From NCBI GenBank assembly GCA_044221315.1, contig JBGAPK010000007.1, forward strand, positions 1-64,000: DNA of 64,000 nt, read 5' to 3'. Below, piece by piece: positions 33,177 to 41,845 of this stretch (its first letter is position 1; each line of letters begins with the position of its first letter). The stretch comes from JAFEBO01 sp044221315. Its GTDB lineage: Bacteria > Planctomycetota > Phycisphaerae > Phycisphaerales > UBA1924. Made by a program: the position numbers and the translations under genes. The notes below the pieces were generated by a model that was not told the DNA's origin, searched no databases, and worked only from the letters and a program-made list of their open reading frames with translations.

Positions 33177-34286
33177 CTATCCGATTGCAGCCGGGGAGGC
33201 ACGGCGTTTGGCTTCGAGGCTTCTGTGCGAGGGCACACGAACATTCCTCACCAGTCCGAGGATTTCCATAGAGCGGATGACGATATAGTTGATGTCGACC
33301 TTCCACCAGGCTAGGCCGTGGCGGGCTGAGGTGGGGAAGGCATGGTGGGCGTTGTGCCAGCCCTCGCCGAACGCCAGGATGCCGAAGATTGGGTTGTCTC
33401 TGCTGTGGTCGCCCGTGCGGAACGGGCGCGTTCCCCAGATGTGGCAGACCGAGTTGATGCACCAGGTGATGTGGTGCACCACGAGGGTGCGGACGAGGCC
33501 GCCCCAAAGGAAGCCGAGCAAGGCGCCGGTCCAGGTGCCGGTCAGAACGCCGCCGAGGACCGTGGGGATGATCATGCCGATGGCTACCCACATCCAGTAG
33601 GTGCGGCTGACGAAGTTGGTGCCGGGGTCTTTGAGCAGGTCGGGGACGTAACGCTCGAGTTCGGTGGGCGAGTTGTGGAAGAGCCAGCCAACGTGGGCGT
33701 AGTAGAAGCTGTAGAGAACGCCGGCGAAGCCCGCGTCGTGTTCCGGGTGCGAGGCGTGGGGCGAGTGCGGATCTCCCGGAGCGTCGGAGTGCTGGTGGTG
33801 CTTGCGATGCTCGGCGACCCAGGTGGTGAGCGGCCCCTCCACGGCCATCGAGCCGAGCGCGGCCCAGAAGAAGCGGACGTATGGGCCGGCGGTGTAGGAC
33901 TTGTGGGTGAAGAGACGGTGGAACCCGGTGCCGATCCCAATGCCCGTCGAGACGTACATGCCGACCATGATCGCGAGGTAGGTGCCCTGATGAGGAACCC
34001 GCCACATCGCGGCAATGCAGATGGCGAGCGCCACAAACGGGAAGATCACCGTGATCAGCGTGATCATTCGGATCCGGGGGGGGCATCCACCCTTGAAGTG
34101 GTCGGTATCGTGCTCGCTCTCCGGCGCTTCGACTTCAAGTGCAGGCGCGGGTGCCTCGAGCAGGGCGGTGGATCCGATATCAAGTTGACGTCCCAGGGTA
34201 CTTCTCCGGCGCGCGGAGCGCTTCGAACCAAGCATCGGGCGATTTCGCGTCGCGCGTCCAGCGGATTTTCCGCGGGCACGAATCAT
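33177..34286 (-). CDS. Fatty acid (acyl-lipid/acyl-CoA) desaturase
   Basis: The three histidine boxes of membrane diiron desaturases are present: HRLFTHKS (about residues 123-130), EHRKHHQHSD (about 159-168) and a C-terminal HNAHHAFP. Hydrophobic segments flank them (MITLITVIFPFVALAICIAAMW and others). The arrangement is that of delta-9-type enzymes that introduce a double bond into membrane acyl chains. The start is uncertain. The ATG at 34286 gives 369 residues including a basic leader of about 70 residues; the ATG at 34235 would shorten it. Neither has a good ribosome-binding site. The gene converges with the kinase gene. Confidence 0.9.
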   Translation of the reverse strand: MIRARGKSAGRATRNRPMLGSKRSARRRSTLGRQLDIGSTALLEAPAPALEVEAPESEHDTDHFKGGCPPRIRMITLITVIFPFVALAICIAAMWRVPHQGTYLAIMVGMYVSTGIGIGTGFHRLFTHKSYTAGPYVRFFWAALGSMAVEGPLTTWVAEHRKHHQHSDAPGDPHSPHASHPEHDAGFAGVLYSFYYAHVGWLFHNSPTELERYVPDLLKDPGTNFVSRTYWMWVAIGMIIPTVLGGVLTGTWTGALLGFLWGGLVRTLVVHHITWCINSVCHIWGTRPFRTGDHSRDNPIFGILAFGEGWHNAHHAFPTSARHGLAWWKVDINYIVIRSMEILGLVRNVRVPSHRSLEAKRRASPAAIG

Positions 34287-34433
34287 CGACAGCGATGTGC
34301 CGGAACATGATACGAGGGGTCGCGATCGGGCGCTTGCGGAGATCGCAAACAACGGCGCAGGAACACCCAAGCAGGGAAAAACCCTGTGGCGCGAAAAACG
34401 CAAACGCCCGCGATTTCTCGCGGGCGTCGGCAA

Positions 34434-34516
34434 TGGGCGAGGAGGGACTCGAACCCCCGTAGGCTTTCGCCAACAGATTTACAGTCTGCCCCGTTTGACC
34501 GCTCCGGCACTCGCCC
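34434..34516 (-). tRNA. tRNA-Tyr (anticodon GTA)
   Basis: The 83-base molecule has acceptor stem GGGCGAG/CTCGCCC with discriminator A, and GTTCGAGTC in the T arm. A long variable arm is typical of bacterial tRNA-Tyr. The anticodon complement TAC is at 34480-34482. CCA is not encoded. Confidence 0.93.
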
Positions 34517-34601
34517 GGGGGAAGGGGAGAAGATTAGCGCTCGTCTGGGGCGGTGGCAACGGTCCGGACACGCCTCGGAGAGGCGTGCCACCAACGATAA
34601 A

Positions 34602-34674
34602 AGCCGCTGACAGGACTTGAACCTGCGACCCGCGCTTTACAAAAGCGCTGCTCTACCAACTGAGCTACAGCGGC
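34602..34674 (-). tRNA. tRNA-Thr (anticodon TGT)
   Basis: The 73-base molecule has acceptor stem GCCGCTG/CAGCGGC with discriminator T, D arm GCTCAGTTGGTAGAGC, anticodon loop TTTGTAA and T arm GGTTCAAGTCC. It lies 85 bases upstream of tRNA-Tyr on the same strand, so the two may be co-transcribed. CCA is not encoded. Confidence 0.95.
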
Positions 34675-34830
34675 GCGACGGGAAGTGTATGTGGCAATAC
34701 ACGGGGTTTGGCGAGATGAAGGTGTCGGGAAGAATCCGGTGCGGGCACCTTCGGTTGGGCGAGCTTCCTTTCCCGAGCCATGCGGAGTGCGGGCGCGTTG
34801 AGGTGCGGGCGCCTCTCGCTTGGAATTTTC

Positions 34831-34869
34831 TCCCTTCCCCCAACCCCTTTCCTCAGGGAAGGGGCTTCA
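34831..34869 (-). repeat. REP-like palindromic element, copy 5 (inverted)
   Basis: CCCTTCCCCCAACCCC, then CTCAGGGAAGGGGCTTC, is the reverse orientation of copy 3. It lies between tRNA-Thr and the tricorn-like gene, directly beside that gene's terminator. Confidence 0.65.
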
Positions 34870-34875
34870 GAATGG

Positions 34876-34908
34876 AAAAAGCCCATGGGTTTGAAACCCA
34901 TGGGCCTT
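34876..34908 (-). terminator. Strong intrinsic terminator of the tricorn-like gene
   Basis: On the minus strand GCCCATGGGTTT, a two-base loop and AACCCATGGGC pair almost perfectly and are followed by TTTTTCC. It lies 24 bases after the stop codon. Confidence 0.88.
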
Positions 34909-34931
34909 GAGAGTGGACTCGTAGTGGTGAA

Positions 34932-37900
34932 TCAGCGCTCGTTGGGGGGGAGGCCCATGCCGGCGCGCTGGGCGCTGGGCGGGCGCTTGGGAACAACGTA
35001 CGCCTTGGTCTCGAGTTGCTTGAGCAACTCCTCGATACCGGCATCGAGCTGGGGGTCGCCCTGGTTGTTGACCATCTTGGACGGGTCATCGATCACTTCG
35101 ATGTCCGGGTCGGTGCCGTGTCCTTCGATCGACCACTTGCCCTGGGTCGGGTTCTGCGGGTCGCGCTCGTAGTAGCCGAAGGAGGGGACGGTGACGCCGC
35201 CGCCGTCCATGAGGGGACGGTAGCCCTCGATTCCGACGAGGCCGCCCCAGGTGCGCCGGCCAATGACCTTGCCGACATTGAGGCGTTTGAAGTACCCGGG
35301 GAAGGCGTCGCCGCCGGAGCCGGCGAGGCCGTTGGCGAGCATGACCTTGGGGCCGTAGTTGGCGTCGGGCGGCCAGGCCTGATCGTGCCCGTGGCGGCGT
35401 GCCCAGTAGTTGATGTTGGGACGGTTGAGCAGTTCGATGAAGCGGGTGGGGATCTGGCCACCGGCGTTCCAGCGCTCGTCGATGATCAGCGCGTCCATGT
35501 TCCTCTGGCCGACGAACTGGCGGAAGAGGTCGCTCTGGCCGTCGACGCCGGTGTTGGGGACGTAGATGTAGCCGATGCGGCCCTTGGACTTCTCCGCAAC
35601 GTAGGCGCGGTTCTTCTCGATCCAGGCGCGATAGCGGAGCGTGGCGTCGGACGCGATGGGCTTGACGAGCACCTCGCGAGTATCGACTTCCATCGCCGGA
35701 GTTTTGCCGACGGTGAGCATGACCGGCTTGTCGGCCAGGCCCTGGAAGCCTGCCCAGACATCCTTGGTGGTGTCGAGCGGGACGCCGTTGATGGCGAGGA
35801 TGTATTCGCCTTCCTTGACATCAACGCCGGGCTGGCTGAGGGGGCCTTTGGCGTCGGTATCCCACGGACCTCCGGTATAGATCTTGGTGATCTTGAAAGC
35901 GGAACCCTTGTCCGTCTTGTCGAGCGTGAAATCGCAGCCGAGGAGACCGACATTCGAGACAACGGGAGTCTCGCTCGCGACGGGGGCGACGTAGGCGTGG
36001 CCGATGTTCAATTCGCTGATCATCTCGCCGATGATGTAACTGATGTCCTCGCGGTTCACCGCGTCATCCACCATCTTGCTGTAGTGATCGTGGATCTTGG
36101 CCCAGTCGACGCCGTGGAGGCCCGAGTCGTAGAAAAGGTCGCGCTGGTAGCGGTAGACGTCGCGGAGGACCTGCTTCCACTCGGTGCGCGGGTTGACCGT
36201 GACGTTCATGCCCGAGGTGGGCACGCTGGTGGAATTGCCGCCGCCGGCGGACGCGTCCATCACCGAGAGGCTGGTGCCGCGGCGGACGAGAATCTTCTTG
36301 CCATCGGCGGAGAGCTCAAAGCCTCCGGCGCCGGCGGTGACGAGTTTCTCTTCCCTCTTCTCGTCCTTGGGATCGAAGATCTTGATGCTGATGGCAGCCT
36401 CGCCTCCCCCACCACCCCCACGCCCGCCCTCGGCCGAGGCGCGGACGAAGATGAGTTTGTCGTCGTGGGTGACGCCGAGCTGAGGGAATTCGCCGGGCGG
36501 GAGCGGCAGGCGAATGGCCCGCGACTCCATGTCGGCGAGATCGATCTTGACCTCTTTTTCGCCTGGCTTGTCGCCGGCTTTGTCGCCTCCCTTGGAATCG
36601 GCCTTGGCGTCCTTGCCGCTCGAACCGGAGGACGAACGGGTTGCGGCGACTTCGCCGGCCAGCGCACCGAAGGTCCAGGTGCCCTCGAAGCGGTTGCCGG
36701 AGATCTTTCCCTTGAACTCGCCGCCTCCGTCGCCGGTGGCGATGGTGAAGTTGATGGCGCCCGAGGCCTTGTCGTAGTGCCCGCCGGTAATGGCGATGAC
36801 TCCCATGGGGCCGGTCATGCTGCCCGATACTCCGCCGTCGGGGGCGAGCTTGAGGGTGATGGTGATGGGAATGCCGGTGGGAGGAACGGGCGACCCGTCG
36901 GGACCTTTGGCGGTGCCGGTCCAGGTGCCGCTCACGCCGTCGTCGGCATCGGGCTTGGCGTCTTCCTTCTTTTCGTCCTTCTTGTCGGCCTTGTCGTCCT
37001 TCTTGGAATCGTCTTTCTTCGCGTCGTCTTTCTTGTCATCCTTCTTGGCGTCCTCCTTGTACGTCTCTTCATCGCTGGTCGGGAGGAAGGGGCTCTTCAC
37101 GTCCGTGCGGAGCGGGAGCATGTGGAGGAGGCTGGTGTCGGTGTAGGCGAAGGTGGTGTCGATGTCGGAGTAGACCGGGTTGTTGATGCTGCGTGCGGAG
37201 GCGAAGTAGAGGAAGTCGCCCTTCTGGTCGAAGGCGGGCTGGTTGCTGGAGAACATGGGGCTGGTGACGCGGGTTTTCTCGCCGCTCTTGACGTTGTAGA
37301 TCCAGATGCAGGAGTTGCCGTTGTCGTCGTCCTTTTCGTAGGCGATCCAGCGGGAGTCGGAGCTGAAGCGGGTTGCGGGCGCTCCTTGTGCCCACGGGTC
37401 GGTATCGACCTCGACGAGACGCTCGGGCTCCACCTCGAGGAGGTAGATCTTGCCGGAGTTGGCTGTGAAGACGATGAACTTGGAATCGGGTGACCAGACG
37501 ATGTTGCGGCGCTGGCCCTCGCCGAGAGAGGTCAGGCGGCGGGGCTTTGCTTTCTTTTCGTCCGGCTTTTTCTCGTCGGCTTTCGTCTCCTCGGGCTTCT
37601 TGTCGTCGGCCTTGGCCTCGGCGGGTTTTTCGTCGGGCTTGGCCTCGTCCTTCTTCGCGTCGTCCTTCTTCGCATCGTCCTTGTTGGCGTCGTCGGGCTT
37701 GCCGTCTTTCTTCTGATCTTTCTTGTCGTCCTTCTTCTCGGGCGCTTTGGCGTCGGAGGGGCGGACCCAGAGTTCGTACTCACCGGATTCATCAGAGAAA
37801 TAGGCGAACCACTTGCCGTCGGGGCTCCAGGCGACTTCGCGCTCGTTGATGCCGTCGGTTCGGGTGAGATTGCGAAGAGTGCCTTCCTTGGAGGGTGCGG

Positions 37901-38942
37901 TCCAGATATCGCCGCGTGCAACGACCGCGACTCGCTTGCCGGTGGGCGAGATCGAGGCGTCGGTGATGTTCTTCGAGGCGTCGAAGTTGCGGGTGCGGAG
38001 GCTGGGACGGTCGCCGGGGATGGAGACGCTGACGGTGCGGGTCTGGCCGGTGCCGAGGTCGAGAACGGTCAGGCCGGTGCCGAGTTGAAAGATGATCTCG
38101 CCTTTTCCGTTGGGGCCGGGCCCGATGGAAGGGAAGCGGCAGTCATCGTCGGTGAACTTGGTGATCTGGGAGCGCTTGCCGCTGGCGATGTCGTAGGACC
38201 AGACGTTGAGGCGGTGTTCCGGGCCCTGGTCGGAGGTGTAGTAAACGACGTCGCCCTTGCCAGCGGGATTGAACATGGGGAAGGTGTCGGTGCCTTCCCA
38301 GTCGGTGATCAGTTTGGCGGAGTTGTCTTTGAGGTTGAAAAGCCAGATGTCGGTCGCCATGCCGCCGCGGTAGCGCTTCCAAGTGCGGAAGTCGGTGGTG
38401 TGCGGGATATAGGCGATCTGCGATCCGTCGGGGCTGACGGAGGCGAATGTGCCGTAGGGCATGGGGAAGAGGGTGGGCATGCCTCCCTCGGGTGAGACGT
38501 GGTAGAGCTTGGCCTGGCGGGTGACGCCGAGCACGTTTCCGGAGTAGAAGACGATTTCGTTCTGGTTGGTCCAGCCGACTGGCGTGGGCGGCGCGGCGAA
38601 GTAGGTAACGCGGTTGGGCTGGCCGCCGGGGGCAGGAATGGTGTAGAGGCTCTGGACGCCGTCGTAATTGGCGCTGAAGACGAGCTTGGAGCCGTCGGGG
38701 CTGAAGCGTGGGAAGAACTCCATGCCCTGGGGGGTGGAGAGAGGCGTTGCTTGGCCGCCATCGTGGGGGCAAGTCCAGACATCGTTGGCGTAGACAAAGG
38801 CGATGCGGTCTTTGCTGATGGCGGGGAATCGCATCATGACGCCGCTGGGGGTGACGTCGGCGAGGGATGACGCGGCGCCGGCGCAGACGGCCAAGAGGGC
38901 GATCAGGCGGCGTGAGGGAGAGGAAATTGCTGGCAGATTCAA
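34932..38942 (-). CDS. Secreted tricorn-like protease with inserted domain
   Basis: The 1336-residue protein starts at TTG 38942, fixed by AGGAGGT seven bases upstream. It has a signal peptide (RRLIALLAVCAGAASSLADV). Beta-propeller repeats follow (MEFFPRFSPDGSKLVFSANYDG, ASVSPDGSQIAYIP and others), then a PDZ segment (VKEGEYILAINGVPLD) and an S41/tricorn protease core (GRIGYIYVP, LIIDERWNAGG, LANGLAGSGGDAFPGYFKR with the probable nucleophilic Ser). Two Lys/Asp-rich linkers interrupt the propellers. An unusual GTWTGTAKGPDG...FEGTWTF beta-rich domain of about 100 residues is inserted. Tricorn proteins degrade oligopeptides; the archaeal enzyme is cytosolic, but this one is exported. Confidence 0.9.
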   Translation of the reverse strand: MNLPAISSPSRRLIALLAVCAGAASSLADVTPSGVMMRFPAISKDRIAFVYANDVWTCPHDGGQATPLSTPQGMEFFPRFSPDGSKLVFSANYDGVQSLYTIPAPGGQPNRVTYFAAPPTPVGWTNQNEIVFYSGNVLGVTRQAKLYHVSPEGGMPTLFPMPYGTFASVSPDGSQIAYIPHTTDFRTWKRYRGGMATDIWLFNLKDNSAKLITDWEGTDTFPMFNPAGKGDVVYYTSDQGPEHRLNVWSYDIASGKRSQITKFTDDDCRFPSIGPGPNGKGEIIFQLGTGLTVLDLGTGQTRTVSVSIPGDRPSLRTRNFDASKNITDASISPTGKRVAVVARGDIWTAPSKEGTLRNLTRTDGINEREVAWSPDGKWFAYFSDESGEYELWVRPSDAKAPEKKDDKKDQKKDGKPDDANKDDAKKDDAKKDEAKPDEKPAEAKADDKKPEETKADEKKPDEKKAKPRRLTSLGEGQRRNIVWSPDSKFIVFTANSGKIYLLEVEPERLVEVDTDPWAQGAPATRFSSDSRWIAYEKDDDNGNSCIWIYNVKSGEKTRVTSPMFSSNQPAFDQKGDFLYFASARSINNPVYSDIDTTFAYTDTSLLHMLPLRTDVKSPFLPTSDEETYKEDAKKDDKKDDAKKDDSKKDDKADKKDEKKEDAKPDADDGVSGTWTGTAKGPDGSPVPPTGIPITITLKLAPDGGVSGSMTGPMGVIAITGGHYDKASGAINFTIATGDGGGEFKGKISGNRFEGTWTFGALAGEVAATRSSSGSSGKDAKADSKGGDKAGDKPGEKEVKIDLADMESRAIRLPLPPGEFPQLGVTHDDKLIFVRASAEGGRGGGGGGEAAISIKIFDPKDEKREEKLVTAGAGGFELSADGKKILVRRGTSLSVMDASAGGGNSTSVPTSGMNVTVNPRTEWKQVLRDVYRYQRDLFYDSGLHGVDWAKIHDHYSKMVDDAVNREDISYIIGEMISELNIGHAYVAPVASETPVVSNVGLLGCDFTLDKTDKGSAFKITKIYTGGPWDTDAKGPLSQPGVDVKEGEYILAINGVPLDTTKDVWAGFQGLADKPVMLTVGKTPAMEVDTREVLVKPIASDATLRYRAWIEKNRAYVAEKSKGRIGYIYVPNTGVDGQSDLFRQFVGQRNMDALIIDERWNAGGQIPTRFIELLNRPNINYWARRHGHDQAWPPDANYGPKVMLANGLAGSGGDAFPGYFKRLNVGKVIGRRTWGGLVGIEGYRPLMDGGGVTVPSFGYYERDPQNPTQGKWSIEGHGTDPDIEVIDDPSKMVNNQGDPQLDAGIEELLKQLETKAYVVPKRPPSAQRAGMGLPPNER

Positions 38943-39353
38943 GAGACTGACCTCCTGGGGTTGGTGTTGCCGGATGGGGACGCGGAGTGTACTTGGATTC
39001 CGGGTCCGGGCTTTTCCGGCGACGCTTCCTTCGATGGACGGTGTCTACCGGCGGGGGGAGGGGTGGCCGCAGCGGAGTGGGAAAATGGGTCGGTCTTTGG
39101 CTGAAAATGAGGGGGATACCGAAACCATCCCCCTTCGGATTTTCGCCCTTTCTTTCCGGGTCGGGTTGACAAGGGGCTTGGGCGGCGTTCTGGCGATTTG
39201 GAGCAGGGATTGCGCTCCGGGAGGTCTTCGGTGGCCGATCAGGGAAACTTCCGAGTGGCGGCATTCGCGTGCCTCTCGTAACGTGAATCGCTTATGAACG
39301 ACGGGACAAGATCGGCCCGGCGGTCCCGGGCGAACGACCAAGGAACGCGATCG

Positions 39354-39989
39354 ATGAAACTTTCCATTTGCGTCGTTTTCTTGGCATACTGGCTGGCCGG
39401 AATCGGCGGGTGCCAGAGTTCGGACACGGTTGCACCTCTTGGCCTTATGGCCAATACGACAGTGAAGACCGTCTGGAAGAACGCCGCGGCTCCCAGTCAG
39501 CTCAACTTCCACAAGACGGTGGCGCTGGTGTTGAACGCGACACCAGAGGAGCGCCGTGCGGGAGAGGATGAACTTGCGAAGCAGATACGGTCGGGGGAAG
39601 GCATCCCCGGGTACACGATCATCCCGGACGATGATCTCAAGAACCGGGAGAAGATCCGGGGCATCCTGAAGGCCGACGGGATCGATGGTGCGGTGACGCT
39701 GCGCCTGGTGGCCAGCGACAAGACGGCGAATTACACACCGCCCGCGTACGCCGATCGCGGCGATTTCCTGAATGAGGCGTCGTTTGACACCCCGGCGCCG
39801 AATCCGGGCGGGTTCACTTCGACCGGCGTTGTGATTCGCGCGGAAATCAGCATTTACTCTGTGGGGGACGGAAAACTTTTGTGGGCGGGCACGAGCAGCA
39901 CTTCGAACCCGGACAACGTGAAGGACCTTGTTGTGCAGGTGGCGAGCGCGACGAGGCAGGAGTTGAGGCGGCAGGGATTGCTGAGGTGA
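39354..39989 (+). CDS. Putative lipoprotein of unknown function
   Basis: The 211-residue protein has a signal peptide and lipobox (LAGIGGC, Cys at about residue 20). The body includes NFHKTVALVLNATPEERRAGEDELAKQI, GYTIIPDDDLKNREKIRGILKADGIDGAVTLRLVA and EISIYSVGDGKLLWAGTSSTSNPDNVKDLVVQVASATRQELRRQGLL. This mixed alpha/beta layout with a late 'kLLWag.S.T' block is reminiscent of planctomycete and proteobacterial lipoproteins related to the DUF4136/CsgG-like group (weak, by eye). The ATG at 39354 has an AAGGA upstream. The lipoprotein at 40907-41602 has a comparable plan. Confidence 0.65.
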   Translation: MKLSICVVFLAYWLAGIGGCQSSDTVAPLGLMANTTVKTVWKNAAAPSQLNFHKTVALVLNATPEERRAGEDELAKQIRSGEGIPGYTIIPDDDLKNREKIRGILKADGIDGAVTLRLVASDKTANYTPPAYADRGDFLNEASFDTPAPNPGGFTSTGVVIRAEISIYSVGDGKLLWAGTSSTSNPDNVKDLVVQVASATRQELRRQGLLR

Positions 39990-40105
39990 GGGAAGCCTCC
40001 CCGTACCCCGCTGCCTTCGCGCTCCGGTCTGGCGTAATACTCTCGCGAAGTCGTGCGGATCGGGCCGCGCTTGCACCGATTGTCGCATCGGGCCAGGAAA
40101 ACCAA

Positions 40106-40642
40106 ATGCCCCGCTCAACCGTCAACTTCATGTTGTCGATCGCCGCGGCGATCGCGGGCGTTCCGCTCTACTTCCTGGCAGGCACGCTTTTCGACCGCGG
40201 CGTGATCAGCATCGGAAGCGATTTCCCGTGGAGTTACCTCTTCGGGGTCATAGCGACGCTCATCATCGTCAGCGCCTGGGCGATCATCTGGCGGAAGTCC
40301 ATCCCATGGACTGGCCGACGCGCCGCTCTCTCCGCGTTTGCGTTCGTCGGGAGTTGGCTCGCGATGACCGGGGTGGGGTATCTGCTCAAACAGATCATTC
40401 GCGGCGAGGAAATGGACATGTTCCTGCCCCTGCTGGGGGTTGCGTGCGCTCTTTCCGGCGTGCTGCTGGCGTGGCGCGAGACGGCCCCGGAACGGCGGGC
40501 ACGCCTGAGCGCCCGCGCGGTCCCGTGCCCCGCGTGCGGCTACAACCTTGCAGGCATCAAAGAGTCACACTGCCCCGAGTGCGGCACGGAATTCACACTG
40601 GCTCAGATCGCCGGAGTTCGGGCGCCCGTCGAATTCGACTAA
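40106..40642 (+). CDS. Membrane protein with CPACGYNLAG zinc ribbon
   Basis: The 178-residue protein has about four hydrophobic segments (residues 9-26, 42-63, 74-94 and 107-122). The cytoplasmic C-terminus has a zinc ribbon CPACGYNLAGIKESHCPECGTEF (Cys near 144, 147, 158 and 161). The ribbon is nearly the same as the first ribbon of the protein at 2727-3818. No defined family name is recognised. The ATG at 40106 follows CAGGA. Confidence 0.65.
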   Translation: MPRSTVNFMLSIAAAIAGVPLYFLAGTLFDRGVISIGSDFPWSYLFGVIATLIIVSAWAIIWRKSIPWTGRRAALSAFAFVGSWLAMTGVGYLLKQIIRGEEMDMFLPLLGVACALSGVLLAWRETAPERRARLSARAVPCPACGYNLAGIKESHCPECGTEFTLAQIAGVRAPVEFD

Positions 40643-40763
40643 GCACCGAGCGAATCACCACGTCGGCCCGATCTTGAGCTGCACTTCGGACGCGAGCTGT
40701 TGATTCTCCCCACAAAGCCAGCCTGGAGTGGGCGGCGGAGGGCGGGCACATCGGCCGGAAAAG

Positions 40764-40837
40764 TGGGCGATACTGGGCTCGAACCAGTGACCTCATGCGT
40801 GTCATGCATGCGCGCTAGCCAACTGCGCCAATCGCCC
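40764..40837 (-). tRNA. tRNA-Val (anticodon GAC)
   Basis: The 74-base molecule has acceptor stem GGGCGAT/ATCGCCC with discriminator A, D arm GCGCAGTTGGCTAGCGC, anticodon stem CATGC/GCATG around loop ATGACAC and T arm CTGGTTCGAGCCCAG. The anticodon complement is at 40801-40803. CCA is not encoded. Confidence 0.93.
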
Positions 40838-40906
40838 GGTGATTTCGGTCAGGGCAGAGTTTAGGCGGGACCGGAGGGTCGGGCGACGTCGCGTCAAAAC
40901 GGCGAC

Positions 40907-41602
40907 TTACTTCGGTGCCCCGTCGGTTGAACGAGGTGCCGATTCCAGTGCGGTCCGTTCTTCCGGGGTCAGGCGGCGCATGTAGATCGCGACGTTGCTC
41001 CATTGCTGATACGTCGTGGGGATCGGAACCCAGGCGGTGGAAGTCGAGGATCCGCCGGTCTGGTAAATCGCGGTTCCGCGCGGGCCGGTGATGGTGGAGT
41101 AGCGATTCGCGTTTGTGCTGGTGGTCATGGGAACGGTGGTGTAGCCCTGCCGTTCGCCCTCGTATTCCGTGGCGAGGAACGCGACATCGGCGCCCAGGCT
41201 CTTTGCAAATTCGATGAGCCGCGGATCGTCGGGCTGGGCCTGAAACTCGGAGGTAAAGGCGGACTGCCCCAGGAAGTTCACGTTGCGGGCATCTTCACGC
41301 ATCCGGAACGCACCGAGCGTGCCTTGCCAAAGTTCACGCCTCTCGATCGGCGTGACGTCTTCCTTCGCGAGTTTGTGCTCGTCGAGGTACCGAGTCGCAA
41401 AGGACTGGGCCTCGTTCAATTGCGCAAAGGTGATGACCCGTACCTGAACATTCGTGCTCGGGGGATAGGAGGGGCCATCGGTGCGCCCGGGCCCCGTGTA
41501 GGACTGCTTCCACGGGTCTGCGGCACAACCACCCAGCGTCGCGACCGCCAGAACCAGACTCGCGACAGACCTCCGTGATTTCGTCGCTGAACAAGGATTC
41601 AC
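40907..41602 (-). CDS. Putative lipoprotein of unknown function
   Basis: Starting at GTG 41602 (231 residues), the N-terminus is a good lipoprotein signal: basic KSRR, hydrophobic ASLVLAVATLGG and Cys at about residue 26. The body contains VQVRVITFAQLNEAQSFATRYLDEHKLAKEDVTPIERRELWQGTLGAFRMREDARNVNFLG. ARLIEFAKSLGADVAFLATEYEGERQGYTTVPMTTST follows, and then a Ser/Thr-rich region before a VAIYMRRLTPEER end. This suggests an outer-membrane or periplasmic protein similar in layout to DUF4136-like lipoproteins, but no firm family match. A longer N-terminal frame exists but lacks a signal sequence. Confidence 0.6.
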   Translation of the reverse strand: MNPCSATKSRRSVASLVLAVATLGGCAADPWKQSYTGPGRTDGPSYPPSTNVQVRVITFAQLNEAQSFATRYLDEHKLAKEDVTPIERRELWQGTLGAFRMREDARNVNFLGQSAFTSEFQAQPDDPRLIEFAKSLGADVAFLATEYEGERQGYTTVPMTTSTNANRYSTITGPRGTAIYQTGGSSTSTAWVPIPTTYQQWSNVAIYMRRLTPEERTALESAPRSTDGAPK

Positions 41603-41796
41603 AGAGGCGAAGAATACCAGCAATGTCTGTCTCGCGCGAACGAATTTCCCGCGACGTGCGAAGCCTGTCGAATCGTCGCGCGCTTTGGTTCGGGCGCTGG
41701 GAACAAGCACGGCTGCCGTCCGAGTCCGTTCGATCATCGAAGACGGGCGCGGAGAAAATTCGAATAAGAAAGCGGTTTCAAATAGAACGAAAAGCC

Positions 41797-41840
41797 TCCC
41801 TTCTTCCAACCGCTTCTCTCAAGAAAGCGGCTGCTGAAGG
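41797..41840 (-). repeat. Degenerate REP-like element
   Basis: CCTTCTTCCAACCGCTTCTC and AAGAAAGCGGCTGCTGAAGG match the inverted REP-like family loosely. It ends six bases before the stop codon of the anti-sigma gene. Confidence 0.35.
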
Positions 41841-41845
41841 AACCT

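Noticed and set aside
36961..37062. Sequencing artefact or expansion in the Lys/Asp-rich stretch of the tricorn-like gene
   Set aside because: The frame is maintained through both stretches, codons vary, and a second similar linker exists at 37560-37740, so they look like real linkers.
35016..37493. 825-codon open frame on the plus strand inside the tricorn-like gene
   Set aside because: It is antisense to a gene with signal peptide, propeller and protease motifs. Its translation is a monotonous Val/Gly/Asp/Glu-rich sequence typical of the complement of high-G+C coding DNA.
40790..40812. Reading the tRNA at 40764 as tRNA-Met because CAT occurs in the anticodon arm
   Set aside because: Correct pairing of the CATGC/GCATG stem places GAC at positions 34-36, so it is tRNA-Val.
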